Shown here: piece after piece, positions 25,545-37,365 of the stretch | Layout of the letters: each line of letters begins with the position of its first letter | How positions within the stretch are numbered: position 1 is the first letter of the stretch | Assembly (NCBI GenBank): GCA_032717465.1 | Contig: CM064657.1 | Span: 27,601,466-27,665,465, forward strand | DNA from: Coenobita brevimanus | Taxonomy: Eukaryota > Arthropoda > Malacostraca > Decapoda > Coenobitidae | Direction: 5' to 3' | DNA length: 64,000 nt | Made by a program: the position numbers and the translations under genes | Notes under the pieces: model-generated | Told to the model about the DNA's origin: nothing | The model's input: only the letters and a program-made list of their open reading frames with translations | Database searches by the model: none

Positions 25545-26560
25545 CCACACTTCACAAAACTGTACCTACCCCTCTTCAGCACACTTACGGGCGTCAGTGT
25601 GAAAGGTGAGGTAGTATGAATGCGTGCTTAGAGGCAGAAAAGAAGAGGAGTGACTTTATGTGAAGTTGAAAGATCAGAGAAGTGAGGGAGGGGAAGGGTC
25701 AGTTATGGGAGAAGTAAGATATGTACTAAACCTCACAATATGACTTTGGATCCAAAAGTGTAAAGTGAGAAGTATACAGGTCTAAGAAGCAAGGGTGAGG
25801 AGGGTGAGTTATGAGAGAGATGTACCACACCTGACAATACCTACCGTTCCTCATCACATCTGCCAGAAGAAGCAGCTGAGAGGCGGTTGGACGCAGAGCC
25901 AGGATGATGAAGAAGCCTGAGGTGTGATGAATGGTGGAGAAGAGTAGAGTGAGAGATGCAAAGATGTGAGATGTGAGAGTGGGAAGTATCAGGTATGTGG
26001 GAACTAAGGTAGATGCCACACCTCACGATATCTCCGACTCCTTAACACACTTACCAGAGTCAGTGTGATGGGTAAGATAGTGTGAGAGATGGTTGGAGGC
26101 TTGAGGGTGAGGTGTGAAATTTGTGTGGAAGTGTTCAGAGTAAGAGGTGTGCAGATCTGTAAGAAGGAAGCATCGGACATGAGATAACCAAAATATGTGC
26201 CACTCCCCACAATGTCTACCGCCCATCAACACACCGATGTCAGTGTGAAGGGTGAGGTAGTGTTAGAGGTGGTTGGATGCTCAAGAAGCGTATAGTGTGA
26301 TGGTGGGTGGAATTTGGAGTGTGATACTTTGAAGATATATGAAAAGTGAGGGTGGAGAGTGTGAGTTTTGAGAGAACTATGATAGGTGCCACACTTCACA
26401 GTATCCACCAGTCCCCATCGCACTTCCTGGCACCAGTGTCAAGGGTGAGGCAGTGTGGCAAGGAGCTGGACTGTAGGCAGAAACTGGATGGAGAAGCCTA
26501 TCGTGGGTGGAGGGGCGAGTACAGAGTGTGAAATGTGAAGGTATATGAGCAGTGAAGGTG
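25545..26560. repeat. Satellite of about 190-bp units, four to five copies
   Basis: The landmark CCACACCTCACAATATCTAC (with variants) recurs at 25545, 25825, 26016, 26200 and 26399, with a truncated unit at 25729. Each is followed about 40 bases later by CAGTGTGAAGGGTGAGGTAG and GGTTGGATGC. Unit lengths are about 184-199 bp. No coding potential. Confidence 0.8.
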
Positions 26561-26584
26561 CGGGGTTAGCACTCTCAAACTCGG

Positions 26585-26770
26585 GATGACTTTAATATTC
26601 TGCTATAGCTAACGTCAGACGATTTTATTTAGCTGTGTGAGTCATGGGAGCTGGAGAGTTTACTATAGTTACTGTTAACCTAATCACAATAAAAACAACT
26701 CTATTTTCCTACTCCACATAACTCCAGACGATTTTATGTAATTTGGAGAGTCTAAAGCACGAGAGTGTAG
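26585..26770. repeat. AACCCC/ATCGTCTGG dispersed repeat, two copies
   Basis: AGCTAACGTCAGACGATTTT and CATAACTCCAGACGATTTTA mark two copies in the antisense orientation of the core. Confidence 0.6.
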
Positions 26771-27224
26771 GCTTATTAGAGACAGTCCAAGGAATGCAAC
26801 AGGAAGGAGTCTGAATTTTAAGAAAACATATAAAACAGATGGAAACTTTTGAATTTTTACTTACCCGTAATACAGTCTTCAACTAACATATCTTAATAAT
26901 GAATAAATAAGTGGAAAATAAAATGGCCTAACTTCTGACGTCACAGAACAGAAAAGTGTACATCTGAAATTCAAAATCGACAGCATATGGATGACGTTGA
27001 ATTAACAGGTACAGAATCATTTAGCTATACAGCCCTCTTGGGTAATCTAACCCATCTTGTATTCAGGCCATGTAAGTTATGCTGGGGAGGTGGTATGAGT
27101 GGGACAGCTTCGGTTAGGGAAGGAGACTGAGGAAGGCCAGGTTAGGCTAAGAGAGGGGTTAGGATGAATAGGTTCCATTATGTTGCTTCTTCGTCATCAT
27201 TCTACCCCTGACAGACTTACTGAT
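26771..27224. other. Unannotated intergenic DNA
   Basis: Nothing recognised; possibly the decayed 5' part of the SINE-C copy that follows. Confidence 0.4.
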
Positions 27225-27392
27225 ATTGTAAAGTTCTGGAGTGAGGCTGCCCTGGCATGTATTCAGAGTGGACGGATGGCATAAACTTCGTATTGATGAT
27301 ATGTGAAGGTGCGTGGCAAAGGAAAATGACAACTGACTCCAGGGAACGGACTGTCAAACCCATACTAACAGTCGAACACATAAAATAAGAAG
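27225..27392 (+). mobile_element. SINE family C, 3' body (copy 1)
   Basis: Shares ordered words with 38270-38428: GGCATGTATTCAGAGTGGA (there CATGCATTCAGTGTGGA), AGGTGCGTGGCA (GGTGTGTGGCA), GACTCCAGGGAACGGACTG (GACTCAGGGAACGGGCTG). The tRNA-like head is absent or unrecognisable in this copy. Confidence 0.6.
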
Positions 27393-27629
27393 GAAAAAAT
27401 GTCTCCTTGACTTTAGTGGGGTCATACATCAGGTGTGAAAGGAAGTCCAAGGTGAAATTGCCTACCCTCTCTTCGTGTGTCGTAAGAGGTACGAGGCTAC
27501 ATAAAACACACGTGCTTGGGGGTGTTGCCGAGGAACTACTTCTCTCCTTTATTAACATATTAGTTTTATTTACAGGAGCTAGTAAATTCATTTAAATTAC
27601 GAGGGTGCGTAGGTTGCAAACTGTATTAG

Positions 27630-27835
27630 CCTCTTGAATCAAGTGACCTATTTTAATTGGCCTATTCTTGCTACTAACAGACGATTTTTTAATATCATGC
27701 AGGAGACCTATTGTAGTGCAGGGTTCAAAGAAAGCTATATCAAATCCCCGCAGTTCCAAATTTCTTTCCTAAATTGAAGAAATCGTCTGGGGTAGCAAGG
27801 ATGAAAGAATGAAATTGTCATTAAACTGAAACGAA
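27630..27835. repeat. AACCCC/ATCGTCTGG dispersed repeat, two copies
   Basis: TTGCTACTAACAGACGATTT (antisense core) and then GAAGAAATCGTCTGGGGTAG (sense core) with AGCAAGGATGAA. The two copies are in inverted orientation. Confidence 0.65.
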
Positions 27836-28639
27836 TAAAGTTAACAGCAACAGTTGCGTGTGAATTATTTTAAGTTTCAACTCAGGTGATGCTCCAAAAC
27901 TTATCCTGTACAGATTTCACTGCTCACGAACCTAAAATATCGGCGGCGCTATAAATCTGGTGGTGCCGCCGTGGGACGCACAGGGCACGACACAGGGAAA
28001 ATTATAATGGGCCAAACACTCCCTCCACGCCAGTGTTTGAGCCGGTGAATGAAGGACAGCGCTACCACACACGCCCTCATGACGCTCAGGAAGGCAAAAG
28101 ATGGCTCAAGTTGTTCTGAGAATTCTGAATCTTGGATTATACTCCAACTATATGTAAAGATAATGGCTGCTATTGACCCAGCCAACATTTTTATTCATTA
28201 CCGCCATCCTGATCCCTCTTCCTCGACTAGAGATGTTCGCATCGGTTCGTTTCGTTTATAAAGGTTCTAATATGCTTACATGCGTCAGCCTTGGTCACTT
28301 AATGGCTGATCTCCACGCTTTTTAATCTCTAGCAGCCTCCATATTCAGTCCCTTATCCGTGAGGTCAAACCGCATGATCTCATTCCAAGTCTTTTTCGGT
28401 CTGCCTCTCCCAACGCTGCCCTCAGTGTTCATACCTCCCACTCTCCGTACCCGTTGTCATCCTCCATCTCCTCCATATACTCAAATAACATCACAAGGAG
28501 GCAGCAAAACTACAAAAAAAATATCGTTAATGTTTGGACAGGGTTAATGGGGATCATTTCTAACCTCCTCACTGCGACAGGCCTTTCCTAAGCGAAGTTA
28601 CAATTTCTCGGAGTATAAAGATGATATAATGCAGAGATC
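27836..28639. other. Unannotated intergenic DNA
   Basis: Mixed composition, no gene supported. Confidence 0.4.
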
Positions 28640-28860
28640 GTTAACTCTTTCAGTACGATGATGGTCTAATGATTACAATCTGATTTCAACAAGAGAATTT
28701 TGTGAAGAATCGGGGAGACCTCTTATAAGGAAGCAATTAGAAGCTGTCTACATTAGCTTTTTCACTCTATCACATCTCCTCCATGACACATCAGGTGGTT
28801 CGGCGGTAGCAAGGAAAAAAAAAAAAAAAAAAGGCACGTCATCATATTAAGAGGTTAACC
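28640..28860. repeat. AACCCC-family repeat copies with a poly(A) run
   Basis: GTTAACTCTTTCAGTACGAT at 28640, GGAGACCTCTTATAAGGAAG, then CAGGTGGTTCGGCGGTAGCA followed by A18 at about 28815-28832 and AAGAGGTTAACC at the end. Confidence 0.55.
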
Positions 28861-29660
28861 GAAACATACAGTCGGAAATCGAAGAGGCATCCCGGGGAGT
28901 GAAAGGACTCGACAGAAAGCCAACGAGACTGAAGAGTGGGATCAGTAAACATGTCGAGGAGAGACGACGCAGCCTGACAGCCGACACATCAGAATGGAAA
29001 GACACGAGAAGCCCTTGCAATTCACAGACGTAGCCTTGGATACAGATGATGGAGGAAACTCGAATCAGCAATAAAAGCAAGAGATCAAACCAAATAAAGA
29101 AAGTGAGGGAGAACGTTGAAACACAATGAGTGTGGAAAAGAAGAAAGTTGAGAAAAGGTGAATGATGATGAGGAAAACATGAATCAGCTCCAGAGGGAAT
29201 GAATCATGCAAAGGATGGAATGCGGAAGAGGGTGGGATGAAGTAAAAACCGTGCAAGAATAGAAAGGAAAAAGGAGAAAGTGGCTGAGTGATGACAGGCA
29301 GTAACAAGAACATTAGAAAGAACATGGGAAACCGTTTGCTGTTTGATAATGTAAAAAGGTACAGTACTTCACGGTGCGGAGCTGTGGTCATTAACTCTTC
29401 TACACTATCTTAAAATTGTGTCAGAACTTAGAGATCTTGCTATATGTGTCATTACTATCAATATCGGGTTGGAAAGATTGTCCTCTTGCTTATACGTACG
29501 AAACCCAGAAACGTGAAAGGATTAAAGACGTCAAATGTGTTGGAAGGTAATTAAGTACAGTATCTTGATAAGGCTTGGTGAACGCATCGAGGGAAAGCTC
29601 AACCATTCCAAATACGCATTGCGATGTGTGTGTCGAGACATCCCATGCTCAGGAGGGGAA
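28861..29660. other. Unannotated, purine-leaning DNA
   Basis: GAAAG/GAGGA-rich, particularly 29085-29330. No gene. Confidence 0.45.
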
Positions 29661-29665
29661 GAATA

Positions 29666-29702
<37 letters not shown>

Positions 29703-29896
29703 CATGATGATGATGATGATGATAGAGAGAGAGACAGATTGGCAGATACATATGTAGATAGATAGACATACACACAAACAGATATACAGATGTATCGACA
29801 GATATAGACTGATAGATAGATACATATATATGTATGTATGAAAATGTACATCTATATAGATATAAAAATAAATATTTTTGTATGTATATATATGTA

Positions 29897-29938
<42 letters not shown>

Positions 29939-30015
29939 GGTATCTATGTATCTATATCTTCATTTATCTATCTATATAGCTATATCTATTTATTTATCTA
30001 TCTATCGAGTGAGAG
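29661..30015. repeat. Compound microsatellite block
   Basis: (TTG)n at 29666-29702, (ATG)n to 29722, GATA/GACA variants at 29750-29830, (TC)n at 29899-29935, then TATC/TATT variants to about 30005. Confidence 0.9.
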
Positions 30016-30766
30016 AGAGTATCGAACTCCACCACTCCGTCAAATCTATTGCACCTCATTTCCACCACAGTAAGTAATTCGTTTCAGCACCACTCACTAA
30101 CACTCAACAAAGAAAGTATCGTTACCAGGAAATGCGATAAGACTGGATGTGAACGATGACTATACCAGTCTTTGCTTCAGTGTGTCTGGTATTTCTGTAT
30201 AACTCAATATTTCGGTTGACCCCATATCATTTTACCTGAGTAATATAACACAATACGGCCATAATGTTGGCGGCAGTAGCTGCAACCAGAGGCTCATCTG
30301 AATGCGAACCCGCTGGATTGCTGGCCGAAGTTGCCCCTTCTTCCGCAGTCCACTATCCTCCTTTCAGGGGATAGGGGAGGGATTCAGGGAAGTTTGTCTG
30401 ACAGGGCTGCTCCACTACCCGGTTATATCGATGCCACCACATGAAGGTGCCCCTCTTCAATACCACAATACGGTCGTTGAAATAGAATACAGAACGAAGT
30501 GTTTGAAACTCATTAGTGTATCTTGTACTTCAGAATATCAGACCTTTCAGTGCGATGATGCCGTGAAGGGATTAACTACCTCGCAACGATACGAGTCCCC
30601 TAAGCCGGACAACGCCGTCTGGCAGGAGATTGAAAACAATGTGAAACGCTGTCATGGAAGTGAAAGTGTAAATGGCGATTGTATCTAACTCCGTCACTGG
30701 TAATGGAAAGAAATCGTCTGGCTTTGTCAAAAATATGTTGAAAGCTGTGAAAGTGAAGATAACAGA
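30016..30766. other. Unannotated; open frame of 128 codons not supported
   Basis: An open frame on plus at 30302-30688 begins AGGCTCATCTGAATGCGAAC and has no domain; its right third overlaps AACCCC-family sequence (CAGTGCGATGATGCCGTGAA, and AAAGAAATCGTCTGGCTTTG at about 30708). A short palindrome CCTTTCAGGGGATAGG lies inside. I treat it as chance. Confidence 0.4.
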
Positions 30767-30979
30767 TCATCATCATCCAGTCCTACGTTGCCCCAAGAGA
30801 AGCGTAGAAGCCCGGGGCTAGGCAAGTTTGTCCTGACATTTAAGATAAGAGTGACCAGCCTCACTCATCCCTGAGTGGCATTATGTGAGCAATAAACCTC
30901 AACCTCCCCTTGGATATAAACCTTCACAGGTTCAATCCGATTGCAGCGCCGTAATTATCCACTAAACCACCAGGCGCCA
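30767..30979 (-). mobile_element. tRNA-derived SINE family A, copy 2
   Basis: Reverse copy of 16031-16229. Minus-strand head GGCGCCTGGTGGTTTAGTGG with box A TGGTTTAGTGG and, about 50 bases on, box B-like GGTTTATATCC. The tail is an (ATG)n run (plus strand CATCATCATC at 30769). About 80-85% similar to copy 1 by eye. Confidence 0.8.
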
Positions 30980-31275
30980 AAATTTGGTTATATGGTTACT
31001 ACCCAGCGTAGTAAATGGTTTCCTGGTGTACAGGAAACCATTTGGCTTGTCACGCAGTGCAGAGTCACCCACAGGCAGAAGGAAGAGGAAAGACTGAAGG
31101 AAAGATAGACAGAAGAGGGAGTGTAAAGTCACCCGTAGGCAGAAGGACGAGAGAAGAATGATGGAAAGAAAGACAGAAGAGTATGGAAGGAAAGAAGGAT
31201 GGAGGAGAGGAAAGGGCAGACACCCGAGAGCAGCACTATATCGGTGAGTGGATGGTGAGCGTCCCCACCTACCAC
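30980..31275 (-). mobile_element. Repeat module R1, copy 3
   Basis: Same order as 15748-16030 on the opposite strand: GGTTATATGGTTACTACCCA, the inverted repeat AAATGGTTTCCTG / CAGGAAACCATTT at about 31014-31042, GCTTGTCAC, two CACCCACAGGCAGAAGGA-type subrepeats, and GAGCAGCACTATATCGGTGA with CCCCACCTACCAC at the far end. It abuts SINE-A exactly as in copy 2. Confidence 0.78.
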
Positions 31276-31600
31276 AAAGATAAATGATGTCTATGTAAAA
31301 TGTTGTCTATTTTTTCACTGGCCAGAGGATTTGACCAAGATTCGGTGAACTTCCTGGGACAGTTACCGTTAACCCGAGCAACCCACTCCATTATCCATCT
31401 TTGTCAACGTGGTAAACCCCTTCCTCTCCCACCCAGCCATCCCATCTTGACGTCCTGTGAATTATTACTTACACAGTCCCTACCCATTTTAACTTTATAA
31501 CCCTGCTTCTATCACTTCAGCCAGACAACTCCCCCCCCTCTCTCTCTCTCTCTCTCTCTCAATCCTTGCCTCTTCATCCAACACAGAGAATATTCCCATC
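31276..31600. other. Unannotated with a short (TC)n
   Basis: C7 followed by (TC)n at about 31530-31560. No gene. Confidence 0.45.
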
Positions 31601-33029
31601 TTCTGCCACCCCCTCCTTTGGCATGTGTCAGAGTGCGTGTATGGAGGGAGGAAGGGAGGGGCAAGAAGGCTGGGTGGACGAGGAACGAGGGAACCTGAAG
31701 AGAAAGGACGTGATCCGACTCGACGGGCCGGGAGGGGAAGCGACAGTGCGAGAAAGGATGGAGAGGAGTTGGGGTAGAGGGGAGGAGTGGGGAAGGGAAG
31801 GCATGGGAAACAAAGTGTAGGCGTAGAAAGGTGCAAATGGACGGGGAGAAGTGATGGAGAGGAAGTAGTGTGCGGGTAAGGCTGGGAGAGTGAAGGGGAT
31901 GGCGTAGGACAGGACAGTTACAGTGGAAGGGAGCAAAATGAGGTGGGGGACAGAGGGAGAGGAGGAAGAGAAGAAACGAGGAGACAGGGATGAGGGAATG
32001 GATGGCTTTGGAGATGACAAGTGAGAGTAAGATGTGGATGGAGATGAAGAGAGAGGATCGATATTAAAGAGGGAAAGGCACGAGAAGAGAAAAGGAGGGA
32101 GGGAGGGATGGAGTGGGGCAGGGTGAGTGAGAAAAGGAAGGTGTCTATGGAGAAGGAGATAGGAACAGGAACGAGACAAAGGGAAGGTGTGAGAGGGAGA
32201 GAGAAGGGGAAGTAGGCATAACGTGGAAGAGGGGGAGTTGGAGTAGGAGGGGGGAAGAGAGAGGGACAGAGAGAGACACGCTACAGGGAAAGAAAAGAGA
32301 AAGGAAGGGGAGAAATGAAGAAAAAAGAGAAGGAGCGACGTGAGGGGGGGGAAGAGAAGGGGAGAAGTGAGGAGTAAAGAGAAAGGGGGAAGTCAGGGAA
32401 AAAGGGAGAGGGAAGATTAAAGGAAGAAGAGAAAGGAAGGAAGGAAGGAAGGAAGGGAAGGAGAAGCGGGAAGAGTGAGGGAACAACGGGGAGGAGGGAA
32501 AGGAGTATGAGACGGGGGCAGGAGAGGGTCATGAGGATGCGACAGGAAACGATAAGCGAATGATAATACTGAGAGACACAGGGAGGGAGCGGGAAACGAG
32601 GCCGTGAGGCTATCAGAGGAGGGTTAGACGAGGCACAGATACGACGGGAGGAAGAGGGAGGATGGGAAGCTAGAAGAGGAATGCAGGGGTAGGGATGAAA
32701 GGGCTTGAAGGAAAGAAGGGTGGAAAGCAAGGAAGGAAGGAGGAAAGAATGAAGGGATGGAATGGAAGCAAAAGAGGAGAGACAGGAGTAGAGCAAGACG
32801 AGTAGGAACGGCGATTAGTGACAGAATAGGACAAAACGAGACAAAAAAGGTAAGAGGAAGGGACGGTGAAAGGCAGAAAACAGGAGGGACGGGAGAGAAT
32901 GGTATGGAATTAAAAGAGGACTGATAGAATAAAGGCGAGCAAAGCAAAAATGACGAGAGGAAGAGGACAAGAGGTGACAGAATAGGCAAAAGGGAGAGGG
33001 CGGGAAGAAAAGGACTGGATAGATTATTG

Positions 33030-33030
<1 letters not shown>
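31601..33030. repeat. Purine-rich (G/A) domain, about 1.4 kb
   Basis: The most extended homopurine-biased block: GGAGGGAGG, GAAGGAAGGAAGG (32436-32460), GAGAAAGG. Several minus-strand Ser/Pro/Leu/Phe frames of 100-187 codons are composition artefacts. Confidence 0.8.
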
Positions 33031-33104
<74 letters not shown>

Positions 33105-33118
33105 CGGGGGGGGGGGAG
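33031..33118. repeat. (GA)n followed by poly(G)
   Basis: GA run to about 33101 with one AAAG interruption, then GGCGGGGGGGGGGAGGGG. It closes the purine-rich domain. Confidence 0.95.
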
Positions 33119-33189
33119 GGGTCTGTAATACGACACGGGAGTAACAAGGTGCGACAAAGTGGACCGGGATGAAGGGAGGCGCAACAAGA

Positions 33190-33445
33190 CGTGACGGCAG
33201 AGAGTGACCCTTCCTGAGCCACCCCTCCCCTACCATCCCCTCCTTTACCATCACCCCACCTACCCTCCCGTTACCATCACTTCCCCTCCCCTCCCATACC
33301 ATCACTTCCCCTCCCCTCCCATTCAATCACCCCAACTACCCTCCCCTACCATCACCTCACCTTTCCCCCCTACCATCACCTTCACTTACCCTCCCCTACC
33401 ATTACCTCACCTACCCTCCCTTCCCCTCACATTCCCTCATCTCTC
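33190..33445. repeat. C-rich minisatellite (about 25 bp)
   Basis: CCCCTACCATCACCTCACCT and CCCTCCCATACCATCACTTC variants in tandem. It lies next to the purine-rich domain and reverses its strand asymmetry. Confidence 0.75.
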
Positions 33446-33529
33446 CTCAGGCACGGATCTTACATACTCTCGATCCATTTCTGAATGCTCGCGTTTTATT
33501 TCTGGCTGCCTGATATTTTTCCTTGGCAG

Positions 33530-33930
33530 TTAAAAATTCTCTTTAGGATGTTCATATTCTCCTTAGCTCTCAGTTTTATTTTGGAAAGACAGGTTTACTT
33601 CACAATTTATTTCTGGTAGATCACAATTTACATTTGAGTGTTCAAGATGTGGTTCATGGCTGTTCACGATTTATTATATTTCTGGTAGCACATGATTTTT
33701 AATAGTTCACGTTATATTTTGGGAGTTCATTTTATAATTTTGATGGTTCGGTATATTTGTTACTGTTCATGCTATATTTTCGGCAGTTCACATTATTGGT
33801 AGCTAGTTTGAAGTTTATTTTTGGTAGTTCGCAATTGATCCTGGTAGTTCAGAGTTCATTTTCTGTAGCTGTCAATATGTACTGGGCAGTGATTTCACAA
33901 GTTACTTTCGGTACAGATAGGATTGTTCCC
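33530..33930. repeat. Degenerate A/T-rich tandem repeat (about 24-28 bp)
   Basis: Recurring phrases TTTATTTTTGGTAGTTCGCA, GTTCACGTTATATTTTGGGA and GTTCATGCTATATTTTCGGC with variable spacing. Old, decayed array. Confidence 0.55.
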
Positions 33931-34059
33931 ATTATGTATTTCGTACTTAGCAATCTAATATTCTCATTTTTCAGTCATCGAGCCTAATAATACTTGTCAT
34001 TTACACAACTTTAATTATTCATCGTTTTATTAATAATGGAAAACGATGCATATTGGTAG

Positions 34060-34640
34060 TTTAAACCGATTTCCTAAGAGGGTTTCTATGCAGACTAAAT
34101 CATCTAACGTAGCAAGAATATATGGACAGGGCTGCCATCGGAGTGACTGAATTAATGGCGACAGCTTCTAACCCCAACACAAGGAGAAGACCAAATTGAA
34201 TTACTTGGCGGCAGCAAGAATGAAATGTTATAGAAATTGAATTAATGGGGACAGGGGTCCTTAGCTGATTAAAAGCGTTTGGGGGTAACAGAAATTAAAT
34301 AAAACATCGTCAATGTAGTGAAGTTAACACCGTGAGTCCGAAGAGGTACTGCATTTTCATTTTTATCCCTGTTACGTCCAGACAGCTTTACTTAGCTAAG
34401 GAGAGGCATTTCAAACTGGAGGAGGTAGGTATAGTCTCCAATAACCCTTTCACTACAAGGCGTCTCCCCTAAACTGAGTAAAATCATACAGTGGCTGTGA
34501 AAAGAAAGCAACAAATCACGCCACCACGAGGGAGTCTAAGATGAATGCCTTTGTGCGGTGGAAACAAGAATAAAACTAATAGAACGTTGAGGCAAAATTA
34601 ACGGAGTCAGCTTCTCATCCCTGCAGTATGAGGGGTTCTA
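34060..34640. repeat. AACCCC/ATCGTCTGG dispersed repeat cluster
   Basis: At least four decayed copies: AAATCATCTAACGTAGCAAG at 34098; AATTACTTGGCGGCAGCAAG at 34199; a copy with GTTAACACCGTGAGTCCGAA, then TTACGTCCAGACAGCTTTAC and AACCCTTTCACTACAAGG; and CTGAGTAAAATCATACAGTG at 34472. Confidence 0.6.
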
Positions 34641-34655
34641 GCATGAATATCATAG

Positions 34656-34658
<3 letters not shown>

Positions 34659-34728
<70 letters not shown>
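34659..34728. repeat. (TA)35 microsatellite
   Basis: Pure AT run joining directly to the RTE-like coding remnant. Confidence 0.97.
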
Positions 34729-34730
<2 letters not shown>

Positions 34731-34732
<2 letters not shown>

Positions 34733-35468
34733 GCAAGGCTTGGTGGATGAGTTTGGGAGAGTGTGTAAGAAACAGAATCTGAAGGTGAATGTAGGGAAGA
34801 GTAAAGTGATGGTCTTTGAGAGAGGTGAAGTCAGTGAATGTACAGCGAGGTTGGATGGTGAGGAATTGGAAAATGTGAGTACGTTTAAGTACTTGGGTAG
34901 TGTGATGAGTAAGGATGGAGGTTTGGAGGGTGAAGTGCTTGAAAGGGTACAGCAGGGAAGAAAGGTTGCTGGTTCTTTGAAAGCAGTGATAAGAAACAGG
35001 GAAGTGAGCATGGAAGTGAAAAAGTTACTACATGACAGTATTGTGATACCAACTCTAACGTACGGAAGTGAAGCTTGGACGTTGTTGGAAGGACACAAGT
35101 CAAGAGTGAGAGCAGTGGAAATGAGTTATTTAAGAGGAGCCTGTGGAGTCACATGGAGAGACAGGCTGACGAATGAGAATATAAAGGAGCGTTGTGGTGT
35201 TGATGTGGATGTGACAGGGAGCGTTATGAGGAACACACTGAGGTGGTTTGGCCATGTGGAGAGGATGGAGGGTGAAAGACGGACGAAGAGAGTGTATGTG
35301 AGTGAGGTGAAGGGGGGAAGAGGGAGGGGGAGGCCGAGGATGAGATGGAGGGATGGGGTGGAGAGGTATATGAGAGAGGGGGGTGTGAGTTGGGAGCAGG
35401 GCAGTGAAGTGGCGGGGGACAGGGCGACTTGGAGGCGATTAGTTTGTGGCCACCCCAAACGGGATTGA
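34731..35468 (+). pseudogene. RTE-like LINE, intact C-terminal RT fragment
   Basis: An uninterrupted 245-codon frame that begins within the reverse transcriptase thumb (LKVNVGKSKVMVFERGE, FKYLGSVMSKDGG) and continues through LTYGSEAWTL, VRAVEMSYLRGACG, LRWFGHVERMEG and GRGRPRMRW to a stop. The YADD catalytic box and everything upstream, including the endonuclease, are missing, so this is a 5'-truncated insertion and not a functional gene; the ATG is fortuitous. A very short 3' tail (about 25 bases, TAGATAGATGGAT) leads into (TA)n, which fits the short 3' UTRs of RTE-clade elements. It is homologous to the decayed copy at 4985-5870. No lesions in 738 bases suggest recent insertion. The clade is inferred. 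Confidence 0.8.
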
Positions 35469-35489
35469 GGCGTCTGGCAATAGATAGAT

Positions 35490-35491
<2 letters not shown>

Positions 35492-35524
<33 letters not shown>
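35492..35524. repeat. (TA)n microsatellite at LINE 3' end
   Basis: TA run that follows the GATAGATGGA tail. Confidence 0.93.
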
Positions 35525-35527
<3 letters not shown>

Positions 35528-35679
35528 GGCGCCATGGGAGCAAAGGCGCTAAGAATAACTGAGAATGCGTTTAATAACACAAAGCCTCTCACAGAATATG
35601 GCTGCAACGCCCCTCATTACTTTTTCCTCATCCCACCCTTAGAGTCGTCCCTTTGTGTTGTACTATATACTTCTTTCCT

Positions 35680-36575
35680 GCTGCCTTCGCTATTCTCTTG
35701 ACCCTCCTTCTCCGGGTCCTCGGCCTCCCTGAATTCCTTTCTCCCTCAGTCAGTTCTAATCTCCGCAAAATTCTTTCTTTCATCATTCCATCCTCCACTT
35801 TTTTTTTTTTCTCCTTCTCACCTACCTAATCGCTCCGTCTCTTTTTGCGTCTCTAATTGCTCCGTCTCTCTCTCTCTCTGCCTTATCTTTCTTCTACCTC
35901 TGTGACTATTTCCCCTTTTTCCTTTCCTTCCGTACTCAAATTTCTTTTCCTTCTCGCAGGTTCTGAATCTCATTCTTTCCCTTCTGTCATTTTTTCTTCT
36001 TTCTTTTGTCTTTCATTTCTACCTCGGTTTTCATGTCTGCTCCCTTGGTAAACACTTCTTGCCTACTTCCTCCTTTTCTTTCTTTATTCTTTCCCTTCTC
36101 CTCTTTCGTTCCTCCTCATTCTTTACCTTTATTTCTTTTCTATGTCTTCCTTTCCTTATAATTTCCTTAAACTTCCTTTCTCCTTCTTCATCTTCTTCTC
36201 GCCTATTTGCTTTCCTTCCTCTTCTCCATTCCTTTTGCTTCTCTGACCTATCCTTCCCATCTTTACTCTTCCCCCTTTTCGTTTCCTCCTCTCTTTTCTT
36301 AGTTTTCTCTCTTCTTTATCTCACTCCTTCTTCCTTTTCCCCCCTCCCACTTCCTCTATTCTCATTATTCCTCTCTCCTTCCTTTCATTCTCATCTTTTT
36401 TCCTGTCCATTCTCTGCTCCTCCCCCTTTCTTTTCCTTTCATCTTCCCTTCCTATTGCCTCCATCCCTTCTCTTCTCAATTTCTCTTGTCTTTCTTTCCC
36501 TCCCTCCCCCACCCTTCTCCTCACTCCTTCCATCCCCACCACTCTGCCTCTTCCCTCCTTCGCCCCTGGCCCCCA
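35680..36575. repeat. Pyrimidine-rich (T/C) domain, about 0.9 kb
   Basis: TTTCTTCC/CTCTTTTC phrases throughout with T11 at about 35798. A 187-codon plus-strand Ser/Phe/Leu frame is an artefact. Confidence 0.75.
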
Positions 36576-36655
36576 AAACATATTGGCACATTACACTATT
36601 TGTCACACAATCGACATACTAGCGACCGCGATGAAGAGCACGAGGACAGGCTATA

Positions 36656-36694
<39 letters not shown>

Positions 36695-37365
36695 AGTATA
36701 TTCTTCTTACCCTCCAACTGTTACTTTCACATATTAAAGGCTCCACACCATACTGTGAAGACCCAGTGTATTCCCTGAGTCTGTTTCTTCGTCTTCGTTC
36801 TTTCTTCCAAACACTTTTCATCTTGCCGCCATTCCTGTATTTCTTCAAGAACTCGTTATAAACTTGGCACAGTTGTTCCTTCGGCCAATAACCTTAGATA
36901 TCTTTTCCATTTTTTTTTTTAATACGACCTTTTACGGGGAAGTTATGAGGTCAAATGTCAAACCATATAAACATGCAAGTTTCGGGATCCTGTGTTCTAT
37001 GTTCATTAATCATCATATCAGTCAGCACAGAAGTATGTCATTGTACTGTAGCTGTTAGATCATCCTGCATTCTCTTGGAAAGTTAGCAAACTTTTTTATA
37101 ACATTTGTTTTCATGATTATTGCAATTGCGAAAATTCTCATAAAAGATCTGTTTTACCGATCTCGAATCCTTAAGATGCTCTAACACCGGAGGCCTGGAT
37201 TTTGGGTGCCTGTAACTCGCTAAATGTAGGATTAGACTGGCTATTACCAGTTGGAGCGCCTTAGCTTTGCTTAGAGACAGACGACTGGCCACTCTCGCCG
37301 TAACTGTTTGAACTAAATAGATTAGCCTAGGGTCCCTAAGCTCCTGATGGACAATAAAGGATTGG
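36576..37365. other. Unannotated with (TC)n at 36660-36687
   Basis: No gene supported. 37180-37360 contains a mixed-sequence segment of unknown origin directly next to SINE-B. Confidence 0.45.

Noticed and set aside
30302..30688. 128-codon plus-strand frame as a small gene
   Set aside because: No domain, signal peptide or splice context; its end overlaps a dispersed repeat.
32624..33187. 187-codon minus-strand frame with a Ser-Leu repeat
   Set aside because: Includes the (GA)n microsatellite; composition artefact.
34731..35468. Domesticated host gene from an RT
   Set aside because: Although intact, it starts mid-domain next to a (TA)n tract and has a LINE 3' end; a recent truncated insertion explains it.
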